A DNA stretch of 12,627 nt from JAPLVS01 sp043809265 (GTDB lineage: Archaea > Iainarchaeota > Iainarchaeia > Iainarchaeales > DTGL01). Shown here one piece after another: positions 1-4,844 of this stretch; positions within the stretch are counted from its first letter, which is position 1, and each line of letters opens with the position of its first letter. Location: assembly GCA_043809265.1 (NCBI GenBank), contig JAZDDY010000002.1:1-12627 (forward strand), given 5' to 3'. The notes beneath the pieces are model-generated. The model did not search any database. It was not told the DNA's origin and was given only the letters and a program-made list of their open reading frames with translations. Made by a program: the position numbers and the translations under genes.

Positions 1-77
1 CCGAAAAAAACAGGCTGAAGGCATTCGTGGAAGCGAACAAAATAATCGGATTGTACGAGTTGTGCGGCGGAACCTAA
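1..77 (+). CDS. C-terminal end of an unidentified protein (partial)
   Basis: The reading frame beginning at base 3 is open from the window edge and ends at TAA 75-77, giving 24 residues that end in YELCGGT. The fragment is mildly basic and alternates charged and hydrophobic residues like the end of a folded soluble protein. It stops three bases before the stop codon of the minus-strand gene that follows, a tight tail-to-tail arrangement that fits the compact genome. The piece is too short to name a family. The other two plus-strand frames are less convincing: one stops at once and the other runs antisense to the next gene. Confidence 0.55.
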   Translation, partial: EKNRLKAFVEANKIIGLYELCGGT

Positions 78-80
78 GGG

Positions 81-731
81 TCAAGCATAAGGGCCAAGTA
101 ACCGCAGGAAATCCTCTTTTGAAATGCAGAAACACTCCTTGTACGCCTTTATTGTCGCGGTGTTCGGGAGATTGCGCCATACCTTTGAAAAGCCCCTGCC
201 TTCGACTTCGCTGAAATAATCCTTCATTTTTTTTAAGTGTTCCTGGTCAAGGCCGCCTTTCGCATCCTTTACGGCAAGCCTGCAGAACTTGTAAAGCTCC
301 TCTGGCCTGCGGCTTTCGTCAACCGATATTTCAGGGAAAAGCGCGCACTGCCGCGGCCTTGCCTTGTAAACCGAGCAAAGGTTTTCTTTGCCCAAAAAAA
401 CGCATTTTCCCTCGGCCCTTTTGATGGCAATAAACGGCAGGATAAGGAAAAAATCAGGCATTTCACCGAAAGCCTCTTCGGCTTTCGCTTCAATGCTGTC
501 AGGCACAAGCCCAGTGAAAACAACAATGCCCTCGGCCTTTTTCTGCATCGGGAAAATGTCGGCGAAAAGCGTGCAGTAATCCTCGATAAAGCGCTGGCGC
601 GGCAGCATCGCAAAATCCGCAAGCCTGTCAAGCTCGCCAGGCAAAAGCGTAATCCAATAGCGCTTGCAGCATTCCGCCTTGCACTTCTCCGAGCACTCGA
701 CGGTTTCAGGGCATTCATTCATCAAAGCCAT
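81..731 (-). CDS. YkgJ-type cysteine-cluster (metal-binding) protein
   Basis: This 216-residue protein has the cysteine layout of the YkgJ/CxxCxxCC family of putative zinc- or iron-binding proteins. Cysteines at about 13, 17, 21 and 22 form the N-terminal cluster. A second set at 110, 119 and 129 includes the typical 'LCSVYKARPRQC' stretch, followed by 'LFPE'. Further cysteines at 150, 200 and 202 may complete the site. No signal peptide or membrane segment is visible, so it is probably cytoplasmic. The family is thought to chelate Zn or Fe, but its role is unknown. The ATG at 731 is favoured because a TATA-like box lies about 27 bases upstream, which fits a leaderless transcript; a second in-frame ATG at 722 is possible. 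It is the last gene before a convergent neighbour. Confidence 0.85.
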   Translation of the reverse strand: MALMNECPETVECSEKCKAECCKRYWITLLPGELDRLADFAMLPRQRFIEDYCTLFADIFPMQKKAEGIVVFTGLVPDSIEAKAEEAFGEMPDFFLILPFIAIKRAEGKCVFLGKENLCSVYKARPRQCALFPEISVDESRRPEELYKFCRLAVKDAKGGLDQEHLKKMKDYFSEVEGRGFSKVWRNLPNTATIKAYKECFCISKEDFLRLLGPYA

Positions 732-753
732 AAGAATGGGTATGGAAAGAAAA

Positions 754-761
754 GGTTAAAT
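754..761 (-). promoter_or_regulatory. TATA-like box for the YkgJ-type gene
   Basis: On the minus strand this reads ATTTAACC, centred about 27 bases before the ATG at 731. That spacing places transcription start at or next to the start codon (leaderless). Confidence 0.45.
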
Positions 762-788
762 GAATAAGGGCAGAGGGAAAAAAGGCAG

Positions 789-1391
789 TCACATTCCGGA
801 TCCCCAGTTGAGAATCGCTTGCTCTGGATCACTTGCAATCGAATCGGCCATGCCGCTGAAAAAGATGTATAAAAGGTCGGCGACTACAGCCACGGCAAAA
901 AATCCAGCAAAAATGAAATAGAAGGGCACTGCGCTCTCTGCTCCCTTCCCCCCAGAAGCGCCTAACAGTGGGGCAGAAATGGAAATAATTCCCAGAATAA
1001 AGAAAAAGGAGACCACCATAACATGCGCCTTTGCCCTTTGCCTGAAAGAAGGCCTATGTTCCTTTTTGAATTTTTCCTTTAAAACAAGCTTGGCGATTGT
1101 GAAAGGCAGGGAAAAAAGCAAAGAGGCAACCGAAAAGACGAGAATGATGTCACCCTCGTCAAGGCTCAAGGCCGGCTGGGCGAATTTCGGGTCCAAAAAG
1201 GAAAAAAAGGCAAAGAACTGCATTGAAATCCAGCCGGCGGCGCTAGGCGAAAAATTGATCAAGAAAAACATCAGGGAGGCGAAGCAGAGCAGAACAGTCC
1301 ATGAAAGGAAACAAAATGCGATGTAATTGCAAACAAAGACAGCCGGGCCAATGATAAATCCCAATTGCCCATCGCTGGAACCAATTTCCAT
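789..1391 (-). CDS. Multi-pass membrane protein of unknown function
   Basis: A 200-residue, strongly hydrophobic protein. Hydrophobic segments lie at roughly residues 12-48 (long enough for one or two helices), 83-107, 124-145 and 155-177. A basic loop (about 105-122, rich in K and R: KEKFKKEHRP) sits between the second and third and is probably cytoplasmic. The C-terminus is short and polar. No catalytic motif or known family was recognised, so no function is assigned. A TATA-like box about 26 bases before ATG 1391 supports this start and a leaderless transcript. It is divergent from tRNA-Thr, and 57 bases separate it from the YkgJ-type gene downstream on the same strand, which has its own TATA box. 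Confidence 0.7.
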   Translation of the reverse strand: MEIGSSDGQLGFIIGPAVFVCNYIAFCFLSWTVLLCFASLMFFLINFSPSAAGWISMQFFAFFSFLDPKFAQPALSLDEGDIILVFSVASLLFSLPFTIAKLVLKEKFKKEHRPSFRQRAKAHVMVVSFFFILGIISISAPLLGASGGKGAESAVPFYFIFAGFFAVAVVADLLYIFFSGMADSIASDPEQAILNWGSGM

Positions 1392-1411
1392 AATATACTT
1401 ACCTAACCCGA

Positions 1412-1423
1412 ATTAAAAAATAC
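1412..1423 (-). promoter_or_regulatory. TATA-like box for the membrane protein gene ending at 789
   Basis: An A/T run reading GTATTTTTTAAT on the minus strand, centred about 26 bases before the ATG at 1391. Confidence 0.4.
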
Positions 1424-1475
1424 TTCCCTGCCGGCACCTAAAGAACCAAACAGGCAAAGGGCCTGGCGAAGGCAA

Positions 1476-1485
1476 AAAATAAATA
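1476..1485 (+). promoter_or_regulatory. TATA-like box upstream of tRNA-Thr
   Basis: AAATAAATAC lies about 38 bases before the first base of the mature tRNA-Thr. Standard spacing would put transcription start near 1508 and leave a leader of roughly 11 bases for RNase P to remove. A second A/T stretch (CTATATAT, 1503-1510) is too close to the tRNA to act as its TATA box. Confidence 0.4.
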
Positions 1486-1518
1486 CTTACTCTTACACTT
1501 TCCTATATATTGCTTGTC

Positions 1519-1590
1519 GCCTCGATAGCACAGTGGTAGTGCAGCTGACTTGTAATCAGCAGGTCGTGGGTTCAAATCCCACTCGAGGCT
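1519..1590 (+). tRNA. tRNA-Thr (anticodon UGU), no intron
   Basis: A complete cloverleaf can be drawn. The acceptor stem is GCCTCGA (1519-1525) with TCGAGGC (1583-1589) and discriminator U at 1590. The D stem is GCAC/GTGC with loop AGTGGTA, containing the usual GG. The anticodon stem is GCTGA/TCAGC with loop CTTGTAA, so the anticodon is TGT at 1551-1553. The T stem is GTGGG/CCCAC with the canonical loop TTCAAAT. All stems are perfectly paired. CCA is not encoded. A protein-coding frame begins four bases after the 3' end. Confidence 0.97.
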
Positions 1591-1594
1591 TTTC

Positions 1595-2239
1595 ATGGAC
1601 AGCACCGCCGACAAGATAAAGCAGTCCATTGCCGGGCTTGTGGACAGCGGCGCGCACATCAGTGTGGCTTCTTCGACCGAATTCATTGCCAAAAAGCTCG
1701 GCTTGAGCGACAGGTGGGTCAATTACACACATGTAGAGGTAAGGAACAGATTGAACGAATTGAAATTCAAAAGCACGCCTTACTCCGAAAGGGTAATGTT
1801 TTTGCCGCATTGCCTGCGCAATTCAAAGGAATGCAAGGCCACATACGGCGATGAAGGCCTCCAGTGCGCCGGCTGCGGGAAATGCAAATTGAACGAATTG
1901 CTGAAGCTGGCAAAGGAAAAAGGATACAGGGCGTGCTTTGTGTGCCCAGGCGGCAGCATGGTGCAGGCATTGATTGAAAAGCACCAGCCGAAAGCGGTGC
2001 TCGGAGTGTGCTGTTTTATGGAAGCCAGCATGGCCTTCGAAAACCTGAAGGGGAAAAGCGTCGGAATACAGGCAGTATTGCTTTCAAAGGCAGGCTGCGT
2101 GGACACGGATATAAATGTCGAGGAAGTAAGGGAAAAAATGGACCTCCTTGAGGAAAAGATTGAAAAAGAAAACGCTCCAAACACTGAAGTGAAAGAAGCC
2201 GAAACAGAAAACAAAGCGAAACCTGATGAGGTGAAATGA
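1595..2239 (+). CDS. DUF116 family cysteine-rich protein
   Basis: This 214-residue protein matches the DUF116 family, which is found in archaea and anaerobic bacteria and has no established function. Signature features are 'LPHCLR' (residues 70-75), C80, the C91-x2-C94-x2-C97 cluster, the segment 'CFVCPGG' (114-120), 'VLGVCCFME' (136-143) and 'GCVDT' (167-171). The ten cysteines suggest an Fe-S cluster or other metal site. Residues about 175-214 form a charged Glu/Lys-rich tail. There is no membrane segment, although some family members have one. ATG 1595 is only four bases after tRNA-Thr, and the only nearby ribosome binding site, GAGG at 1585-1588, lies in the tRNA acceptor stem. A later GTG start near residue 17 cannot be excluded. 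It overlaps the next gene by one base if that gene starts at 2239. Confidence 0.85.
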   Translation: MDSTADKIKQSIAGLVDSGAHISVASSTEFIAKKLGLSDRWVNYTHVEVRNRLNELKFKSTPYSERVMFLPHCLRNSKECKATYGDEGLQCAGCGKCKLNELLKLAKEKGYRACFVCPGGSMVQALIEKHQPKAVLGVCCFMEASMAFENLKGKSVGIQAVLLSKAGCVDTDINVEEVREKMDLLEEKIEKENAPNTEVKEAETENKAKPDEVK

Positions 2240-2700
2240 TGGAAAACGAAGGCATTCAGTTTGTTGCAAAAATGGGGAACTGGGTCGCGGTGAGAAAACT
2301 TACTGTGGAAGAGAAAACAGACCCGATCATGGTGATGGAGTTTTTGGCCGGATTGAGCGTTTCATTCGACGCAAAAATGGAGGAATTTTTGGGCAAAGTC
2401 GTTGAAATCGCAAAACTCAACGCGGCAATCGACGAGGCTACAGCAAGCCTTGGCAAAGGCGAAAAAGGAATCAGCGAAGCGATTGCGCACGTGAACAGCA
2501 TTGCAGTCAACAAGACGATAAACGAAATCTGCGAAAAGCCCGAACTGCAGAAAAAGGAAATCGAAGAACTGAAGGAATTCTGCAAAATCCTTGCAATGAG
2601 GAAAGCGCTCAGGAAAGCCGGCCTCAAAATAGACTTCAGCACAATCGAAACCCGCGCAATAAAGGCGGCAGTGAAAAAGGCAAAAAAGCTAAACAAATAA
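2239..2700 (+). CDS. Uncharacterised helical protein downstream of DUF116
   Basis: A 153-residue soluble protein, rich in Lys, Glu and Ala and predicted almost entirely helical, with a possible coiled-coil stretch (about residues 95-120, KEIEELKEFCKIL). The N-terminus reads 'FVAKMGNWVAVRKLTVEEK'. No family was recognised and no function is assigned. Two ATGs overlap the DUF116 stop (2236 and 2239). GGTGA at 2230-2234 is one base from the first and four from the second, so 2239 is preferred. The overlap implies co-transcription and translational coupling with DUF116, and hence possibly a shared role. Confidence 0.75.
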   Translation: MENEGIQFVAKMGNWVAVRKLTVEEKTDPIMVMEFLAGLSVSFDAKMEEFLGKVVEIAKLNAAIDEATASLGKGEKGISEAIAHVNSIAVNKTINEICEKPELQKKEIEELKEFCKILAMRKALRKAGLKIDFSTIETRAIKAAVKKAKKLNK

Positions 2701-2704
2701 AAAT
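2695..2704 (+). promoter_or_regulatory. TATA-like box for the PAP2 gene
   Basis: AAATAAAAAT overlaps the stop codon of the preceding gene and is centred about 27 bases before ATG 2727. This suggests the phosphatase gene has its own leaderless transcript even though only 26 bases separate the genes. Confidence 0.4.
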
Positions 2705-2726
2705 CCGCGCCGCGTTTCTATAAAGC

Positions 2727-3626
2727 ATGCTCGAATTGCTTTACCGGCTGGATTCCACAATATTTGATTTAATCGCGCCGTTCAGGGGCGATGCAGGCTT
2801 GGCAATCGCCTGGCTGGTTTCGGTTTTGGGAAATCCTGTTTTCTGGTTTTTTGTGGCGGCATTCCTTTACTGGAAAGGAGAAAGGGGAAAGGCATTCCAC
2901 ACAATGCTTTTGGTGGTATTTGCAAGCGTGATTTGCGGCGCATTAAAAAATTTTTTCCATAGGCCGAGGCCTTCCGCGCTGAGGTTTTCGCTTGTGCCTG
3001 AGCCGTTTGCAAGCGAAGCGGATTTTTTCTCAGAATACTCTTTTCCAAGCGGGCATGCGACCATAATTTCCTCTTTTTTCGGCTATTTCAGGCATCACCT
3101 GGCATCAAAAAAGAGGCCATTATTGCTTTTGGCAGTGGTTTTAGTCGGCCTTTCAAGGCTTTATCTTGGAGTGCACTACTTAACAGACGTGATTGCAGGC
3201 ACACTGCTGGGCCTCTTGCTCGGGGAAGCGGTTTTTGAAGCAGAGAAAAGGTTCGGGAAAAAACTGCATTCGCTGGCATTCCCGCACGGCAGGGCAGGGC
3301 TTGCCTTAATCCTGTTCGCGGTTTGCGGGGCGCTCTGGCTTGGCCTTCCGGTGCTCGCATTCCCGCCGCTCGGGTTTTTCCTCGGGCACTTTTATTCCGA
3401 GCACAAAAAAAGCCACAAGCAAGAATTCCGCTGGCCCATTGAAATCGCCGGCTTTGCAGGACTGGCGGCAATCGGGCTTGCCGGGCTTTTCGCCCAGCCA
3501 CCTTTGCAGGAAGCGCTTTTCTTTTTGACAGGGTTATGGATAACCCTGTTGTATCCGCGCATATACAACAGGTTTTTGGCAAAAGGCCACAGCAATAGGT
3601 TTTTAAAAAAAGGCAACCGCAATTAA
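2727..3626 (+). CDS. PAP2-family membrane phosphatase
   Basis: This 299-residue integral membrane protein carries all three motifs of the type 2 phosphatidic acid phosphatase superfamily: K74-x6-R81-P82, PSGH (107-110) and S143-R144-x5-H150-x3-D154. H110 and H150 would be the acid/base and nucleophilic histidines. Hydrophobic helices lie around 23-48, 58-73, 112-122, 131-148 and 153-170, with further helices after residue 185. The extra C-terminal membrane segments (about 185-280) go beyond the minimal PAP2 core. Likely substrates are lipid phosphates such as polyprenyl diphosphate or archaeal lipid phosphates, acting at the outer membrane face; the exact substrate cannot be read from sequence. 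No ribosome binding site is visible, and a TATA-like box about 27 bases upstream favours leaderless expression. Confidence 0.93.
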   Translation: MLELLYRLDSTIFDLIAPFRGDAGLAIAWLVSVLGNPVFWFFVAAFLYWKGERGKAFHTMLLVVFASVICGALKNFFHRPRPSALRFSLVPEPFASEADFFSEYSFPSGHATIISSFFGYFRHHLASKKRPLLLLAVVLVGLSRLYLGVHYLTDVIAGTLLGLLLGEAVFEAEKRFGKKLHSLAFPHGRAGLALILFAVCGALWLGLPVLAFPPLGFFLGHFYSEHKKSHKQEFRWPIEIAGFAGLAAIGLAGLFAQPPLQEALFFLTGLWITLLYPRIYNRFLAKGHSNRFLKKGNRN

Positions 3627-3635
3627 TACGTTGAA

Positions 3636-3651
3636 GGCTTGAGCTCAAGCC
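3636..3651 (+). repeat. 16-bp perfect palindrome upstream of tRNA-Tyr
   Basis: GGCTTGAGCTCAAGCC is its own reverse complement. It lies between the PAP2 stop codon and tRNA-Tyr, 12 bases before the tRNA. A second inverted repeat, CCCC-AA-GGGG (3650-3659), overlaps its end. It could be a protein-binding site, a 3'-end hairpin for the PAP2 message or part of the tRNA leader. Confidence 0.6.
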
Positions 3652-3663
3652 CCAAGGGGAAAT

Positions 3664-3777
3664 CCCGCCTTAGCATAGTAGCTAATGCGTCCGGCTGTAG
3701 ACTCCAAAAACAACAGGGGGCCTTGTTATGGTCTGGCTGTTACCGGAAGATCCCCGGTGCAAATCCGGGAGGCGGGA
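3664..3777 (+). tRNA. tRNA-Tyr (anticodon GUA) with a 41-base intron
   Basis: Acceptor stem CCCGCCT (3664-3670) pairs perfectly with AGGCGGG (3770-3776), with discriminator A at 3777; C1-G72 is the archaeal tyrosine identity pair. The D stem is GCAT/ATGC (3673-3676, 3685-3688). The anticodon stem TCCGG (3690-3694) pairs with CCGGA (3743-3747). Anticodon GTA is at 3697-3699. The intron is placed at 3701-3741, directly after position 37, the common archaeal site. A relaxed bulge-helix-bulge can be drawn with bulges AG^A and TT^A and a 4-pair helix containing one T-T mismatch. The boundary is ambiguous by one base. The T stem is CCCGG/CCGGG. Oddities: T loop TGCAAAT has G at position 55, and D loop AGTAGCTA has GC where GG is expected. 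Bases 3661-3663 can extend the acceptor helix by pairing with 3777-3779. Confidence 0.92.
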
Positions 3778-3786
3778 TTCTTTTTT
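3758..3786 (+). repeat. att-like direct repeat, left copy (tRNA-Tyr 3' end)
   Basis: These 29 bases run from the T loop through the acceptor 3' strand into the oligo-T tract. They match 4455-4483 without gaps at 26 of 29 positions, in the same orientation, 697 bases away. Confidence 0.65.
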
Positions 3787-3787
3787 C
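3780..3787 (+). terminator. Oligo-T terminator after tRNA-Tyr
   Basis: CTTTTTTC follows the mature tRNA 3' end by two bases. A T-run of this kind is sufficient for archaeal RNA polymerase termination. It is included in the duplicated segment, whose distal copy has eight T residues (4478-4485). Confidence 0.5.
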
Positions 3788-3818
3788 TAAAAGAATCACT
3801 CCAAGCAGAAAGGCTTTT

Positions 3819-3835
3819 AATTAGTTGGACTAATT
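3819..3835 (+). promoter_or_regulatory. Operator-like inverted repeat at the antitoxin-toxin promoter
   Basis: AATTAGT-TGG-ACTAATT has perfect 7-bp arms around a 3-bp centre. It abuts a TATA-like TTTTATATTA (3834-3843) and ends 19 bases before the antitoxin ATG. AGGTGAG at 3843-3849 is the ribosome binding site. RHH antitoxins usually bind such palindromes to repress their own operon, so this is the likely operator. Confidence 0.5.
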
Positions 3836-3854
3836 TTATATTAGGTGAGATTAT

Positions 3855-4118
3855 ATGGGTAGAGAAGTTACCATGAATCTTAAGGTAAAGGATTACACCA
3901 GCCGGGTTATCGGGGTCGTGAAGGAGAAGTACGGCCTTAAGGACAAGAGCCAGGCACTGGACAAGTTTGCAGAAATGTACGGCGACGAGTTTGTCGACAG
4001 GGAAGTGAAAGAAGAAATCATCAAAGAAGTCATAGAGTCCTGCGACAGGCACATAAAGAAATACGGCTTCAGGAGCAGAAGCGTCGAAGAGTTGCGCAAG
4101 ACTATCGAGGCGAAGTAA
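3855..4118 (+). CDS. DUF2683-like RHH antitoxin of a RelBE-type pair
   Basis: An 87-residue, highly charged protein. Residues about 6-45 fit a ribbon-helix-helix fold: a short strand (TMNLKVKD), a first helix (YTSRVIGVVKEKY) and a second helix (KSQALDKFAEMYG). The Glu/Lys-rich helical C-terminus (about 50-85) would wrap the toxin. The overall pattern resembles the archaeal DUF2683 family commonly paired with RelE toxins. AGGTGAG five bases upstream supports ATG 3855; ATG at 3873 is a weaker option. The toxin's GTG follows this gene's stop codon with no gap, the usual antitoxin-first order. The gene would repress itself through the palindrome at 3819-3835. Confidence 0.75.
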   Translation: MGREVTMNLKVKDYTSRVIGVVKEKYGLKDKSQALDKFAEMYGDEFVDREVKEEIIKEVIESCDRHIKKYGFRSRSVEELRKTIEAK

Positions 4119-4400
4119 GTGCCTTTCAAATATGACTTCAGCGATGAACTGGAAGATACTCTCGCAAAACTTTTTAAAAAAGACAGGAATGCCTATGAGG
4201 CCCTGTTAAAAAAAATAGACGAAATTGCTTCAAGAGATGAATTCACCATAGAATTCTACAAGAACCTGCGCTACGACTTAAAGGAATACAAAAGAGTGCA
4301 TGTAACAAAAAGCTTCGTACTAATGTTCAAAGTCTTCAAGAAAGAAAAATTCATTTTATTCGACAAATTCAGGCACCACGACGATGTTTACAAAAGGTAA
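4119..4400 (+). CDS. RelE-family toxin (putative mRNA interferase)
   Basis: A 93-residue basic protein with the layout of RelE/ParE-superfamily toxins: two N-terminal helices (DELEDTLAKLFKKDRNAYEALLKKIDEIA), then beta strands with 'NLRYDLKEYKRVHVTKSFVLMFKV', ending in 'FRHHDDVYKR'. The 'L-R-x-D-L-K-x-Y-K-R-V-H-V' stretch and the terminal H-x-D-x-V-Y motif are characteristic of archaeal RelE relatives. These typically cleave mRNA on the ribosome. The basic residues R50, K55, K58 and R59 and the terminal H/Y are candidate active-site residues. The start is GTG directly after the antitoxin TAA, with GAGG seven bases upstream. No truncation is visible, so the pair appears intact. Confidence 0.82.
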   Translation: MPFKYDFSDELEDTLAKLFKKDRNAYEALLKKIDEIASRDEFTIEFYKNLRYDLKEYKRVHVTKSFVLMFKVFKKEKFILFDKFRHHDDVYKR

Positions 4401-4454
4401 AACATGGAAAACCACAAACAGCCAACCAAAAGCAAAAAACAATTCGCCCCCATT

Positions 4455-4483
4455 TGCAACCCCGGGAGGAGGGATTCTTTTTT
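4455..4483 (+). repeat. att-like direct repeat, right copy
   Basis: This copy of the tRNA-Tyr 3' end differs from 3758-3786 at three positions: A and T to C and C at the T loop/T stem boundary, and C to A inside the acceptor strand. It contains the discriminator A, the TTC and a longer oligo-T tract. The 5' half of the tRNA is absent, so it is not a second tRNA. It lies in the 100-base gap between the toxin and the convergent SemiSWEET gene. Confidence 0.65.
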
Positions 4484-4500
4484 TTGCTGGTTTAAATTTT

Positions 4501-4755
4501 TCACCCATGCCTGATTTTCATGTACAGTATGAAGAGCGCTATTATCAGAGTTACGATGTTTGCCAGCAGCAGCGCAAGGGAATTTATGAGGAAACCGTAA
4601 ATCACCCAAAGGGAAACGCCGAGAATGAATAAAAGATACATCGGCAGGCTTATGTCTTTTGTCGACTTTGTCTTCCAGGCCTTTATTGCCTGCGGCAAAA
4701 AAGAAACAGTCGTAAGGAAACCCGCAACAAAACCAAGCATTTCCATGGAAAACAC
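4501..4755 (-). CDS. SemiSWEET-type sugar transporter
   Basis: An 84-residue protein with three hydrophobic helices (about residues 4-21, 38-55, 59-79), the size of prokaryotic SemiSWEETs (MtN3/PQ-loop family). The first helix contains 'FLPQAIKAW', including the conserved PQ pair, followed by the loop 'KTKSTKDISLPMY' that is nearly invariant in the family. SemiSWEETs dimerise to form a channel-like uniporter for mono- or disaccharides. An ATTAAAAAC box 25 bases upstream fits a leaderless GTG start at 4755; ATGs at 4746 and 4740 are alternatives. It converges on the toxin-antitoxin element, ending 18 bases from the repeat copy. Confidence 0.92.
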   Translation of the reverse strand: MFSMEMLGFVAGFLTTVSFLPQAIKAWKTKSTKDISLPMYLLFILGVSLWVIYGFLINSLALLLANIVTLIIALFILYMKIRHG

Positions 4756-4775
4756 AAAAATAATACGTTGCCCAG

Positions 4776-4784
4776 GTTTTTAAT
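4776..4784 (-). promoter_or_regulatory. TATA-like box for the SemiSWEET gene
   Basis: It reads ATTAAAAAC on the minus strand and is centred about 25 bases before the GTG at 4755. Confidence 0.45.
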
Positions 4785-4844
4785 TGTGATTGGCACTGCC
4801 TAAAGTGCGAGTCCTGTCGGCGGCTGTGCGCCCTGCTTTTATAT

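Larger units (their letters stand above)
3758..4483 (+). mobile_element. Possible tRNA-Tyr-integrated mini-element carrying a toxin-antitoxin pair
   Basis: The tRNA-Tyr 3' end and its 26/29 copy at 4455-4483 bracket about 670 bases whose only genes are a RelBE-like antitoxin and toxin. Integration into the 3' end of a tRNA gene by a tyrosine recombinase typically leaves this layout, with the tRNA intact at one end and a partial copy at the other. No integrase lies inside, so this would be a remnant, a minimal element mobilised in trans, or an old deletion product. The alternative is local duplication of the tRNA end without site-specific recombination. Confidence 0.45.

Noticed and set aside
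237..767. Plus-strand frame opposite the YkgJ-type gene
   Set aside because: No start signals and no recognisable protein; the minus strand has the conserved cysteine pattern.
1438..1810. Minus-strand open frames reading 'EWDLNPRPADYKSA' and 'GFEPTTC' over the tRNA-Thr
   Set aside because: These peptides are the well-known antisense translation of a tRNA gene and are not proteins.
1780..2255. Minus-strand frames opposite the DUF116 gene
   Set aside because: They are low-complexity Phe/Ser-rich antisense translations of Lys/Glu-rich coding sequence.
4455..4483. Second tRNA gene
   Set aside because: Only the T loop, 3' acceptor strand and T-tract are present; no 5' half or anticodon arm can be found upstream.
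4384..4632. 82-residue plus-strand frame after the toxin
   Set aside because: It crosses the repeat copy and runs antisense to the SemiSWEET gene; its composition is not protein-like.
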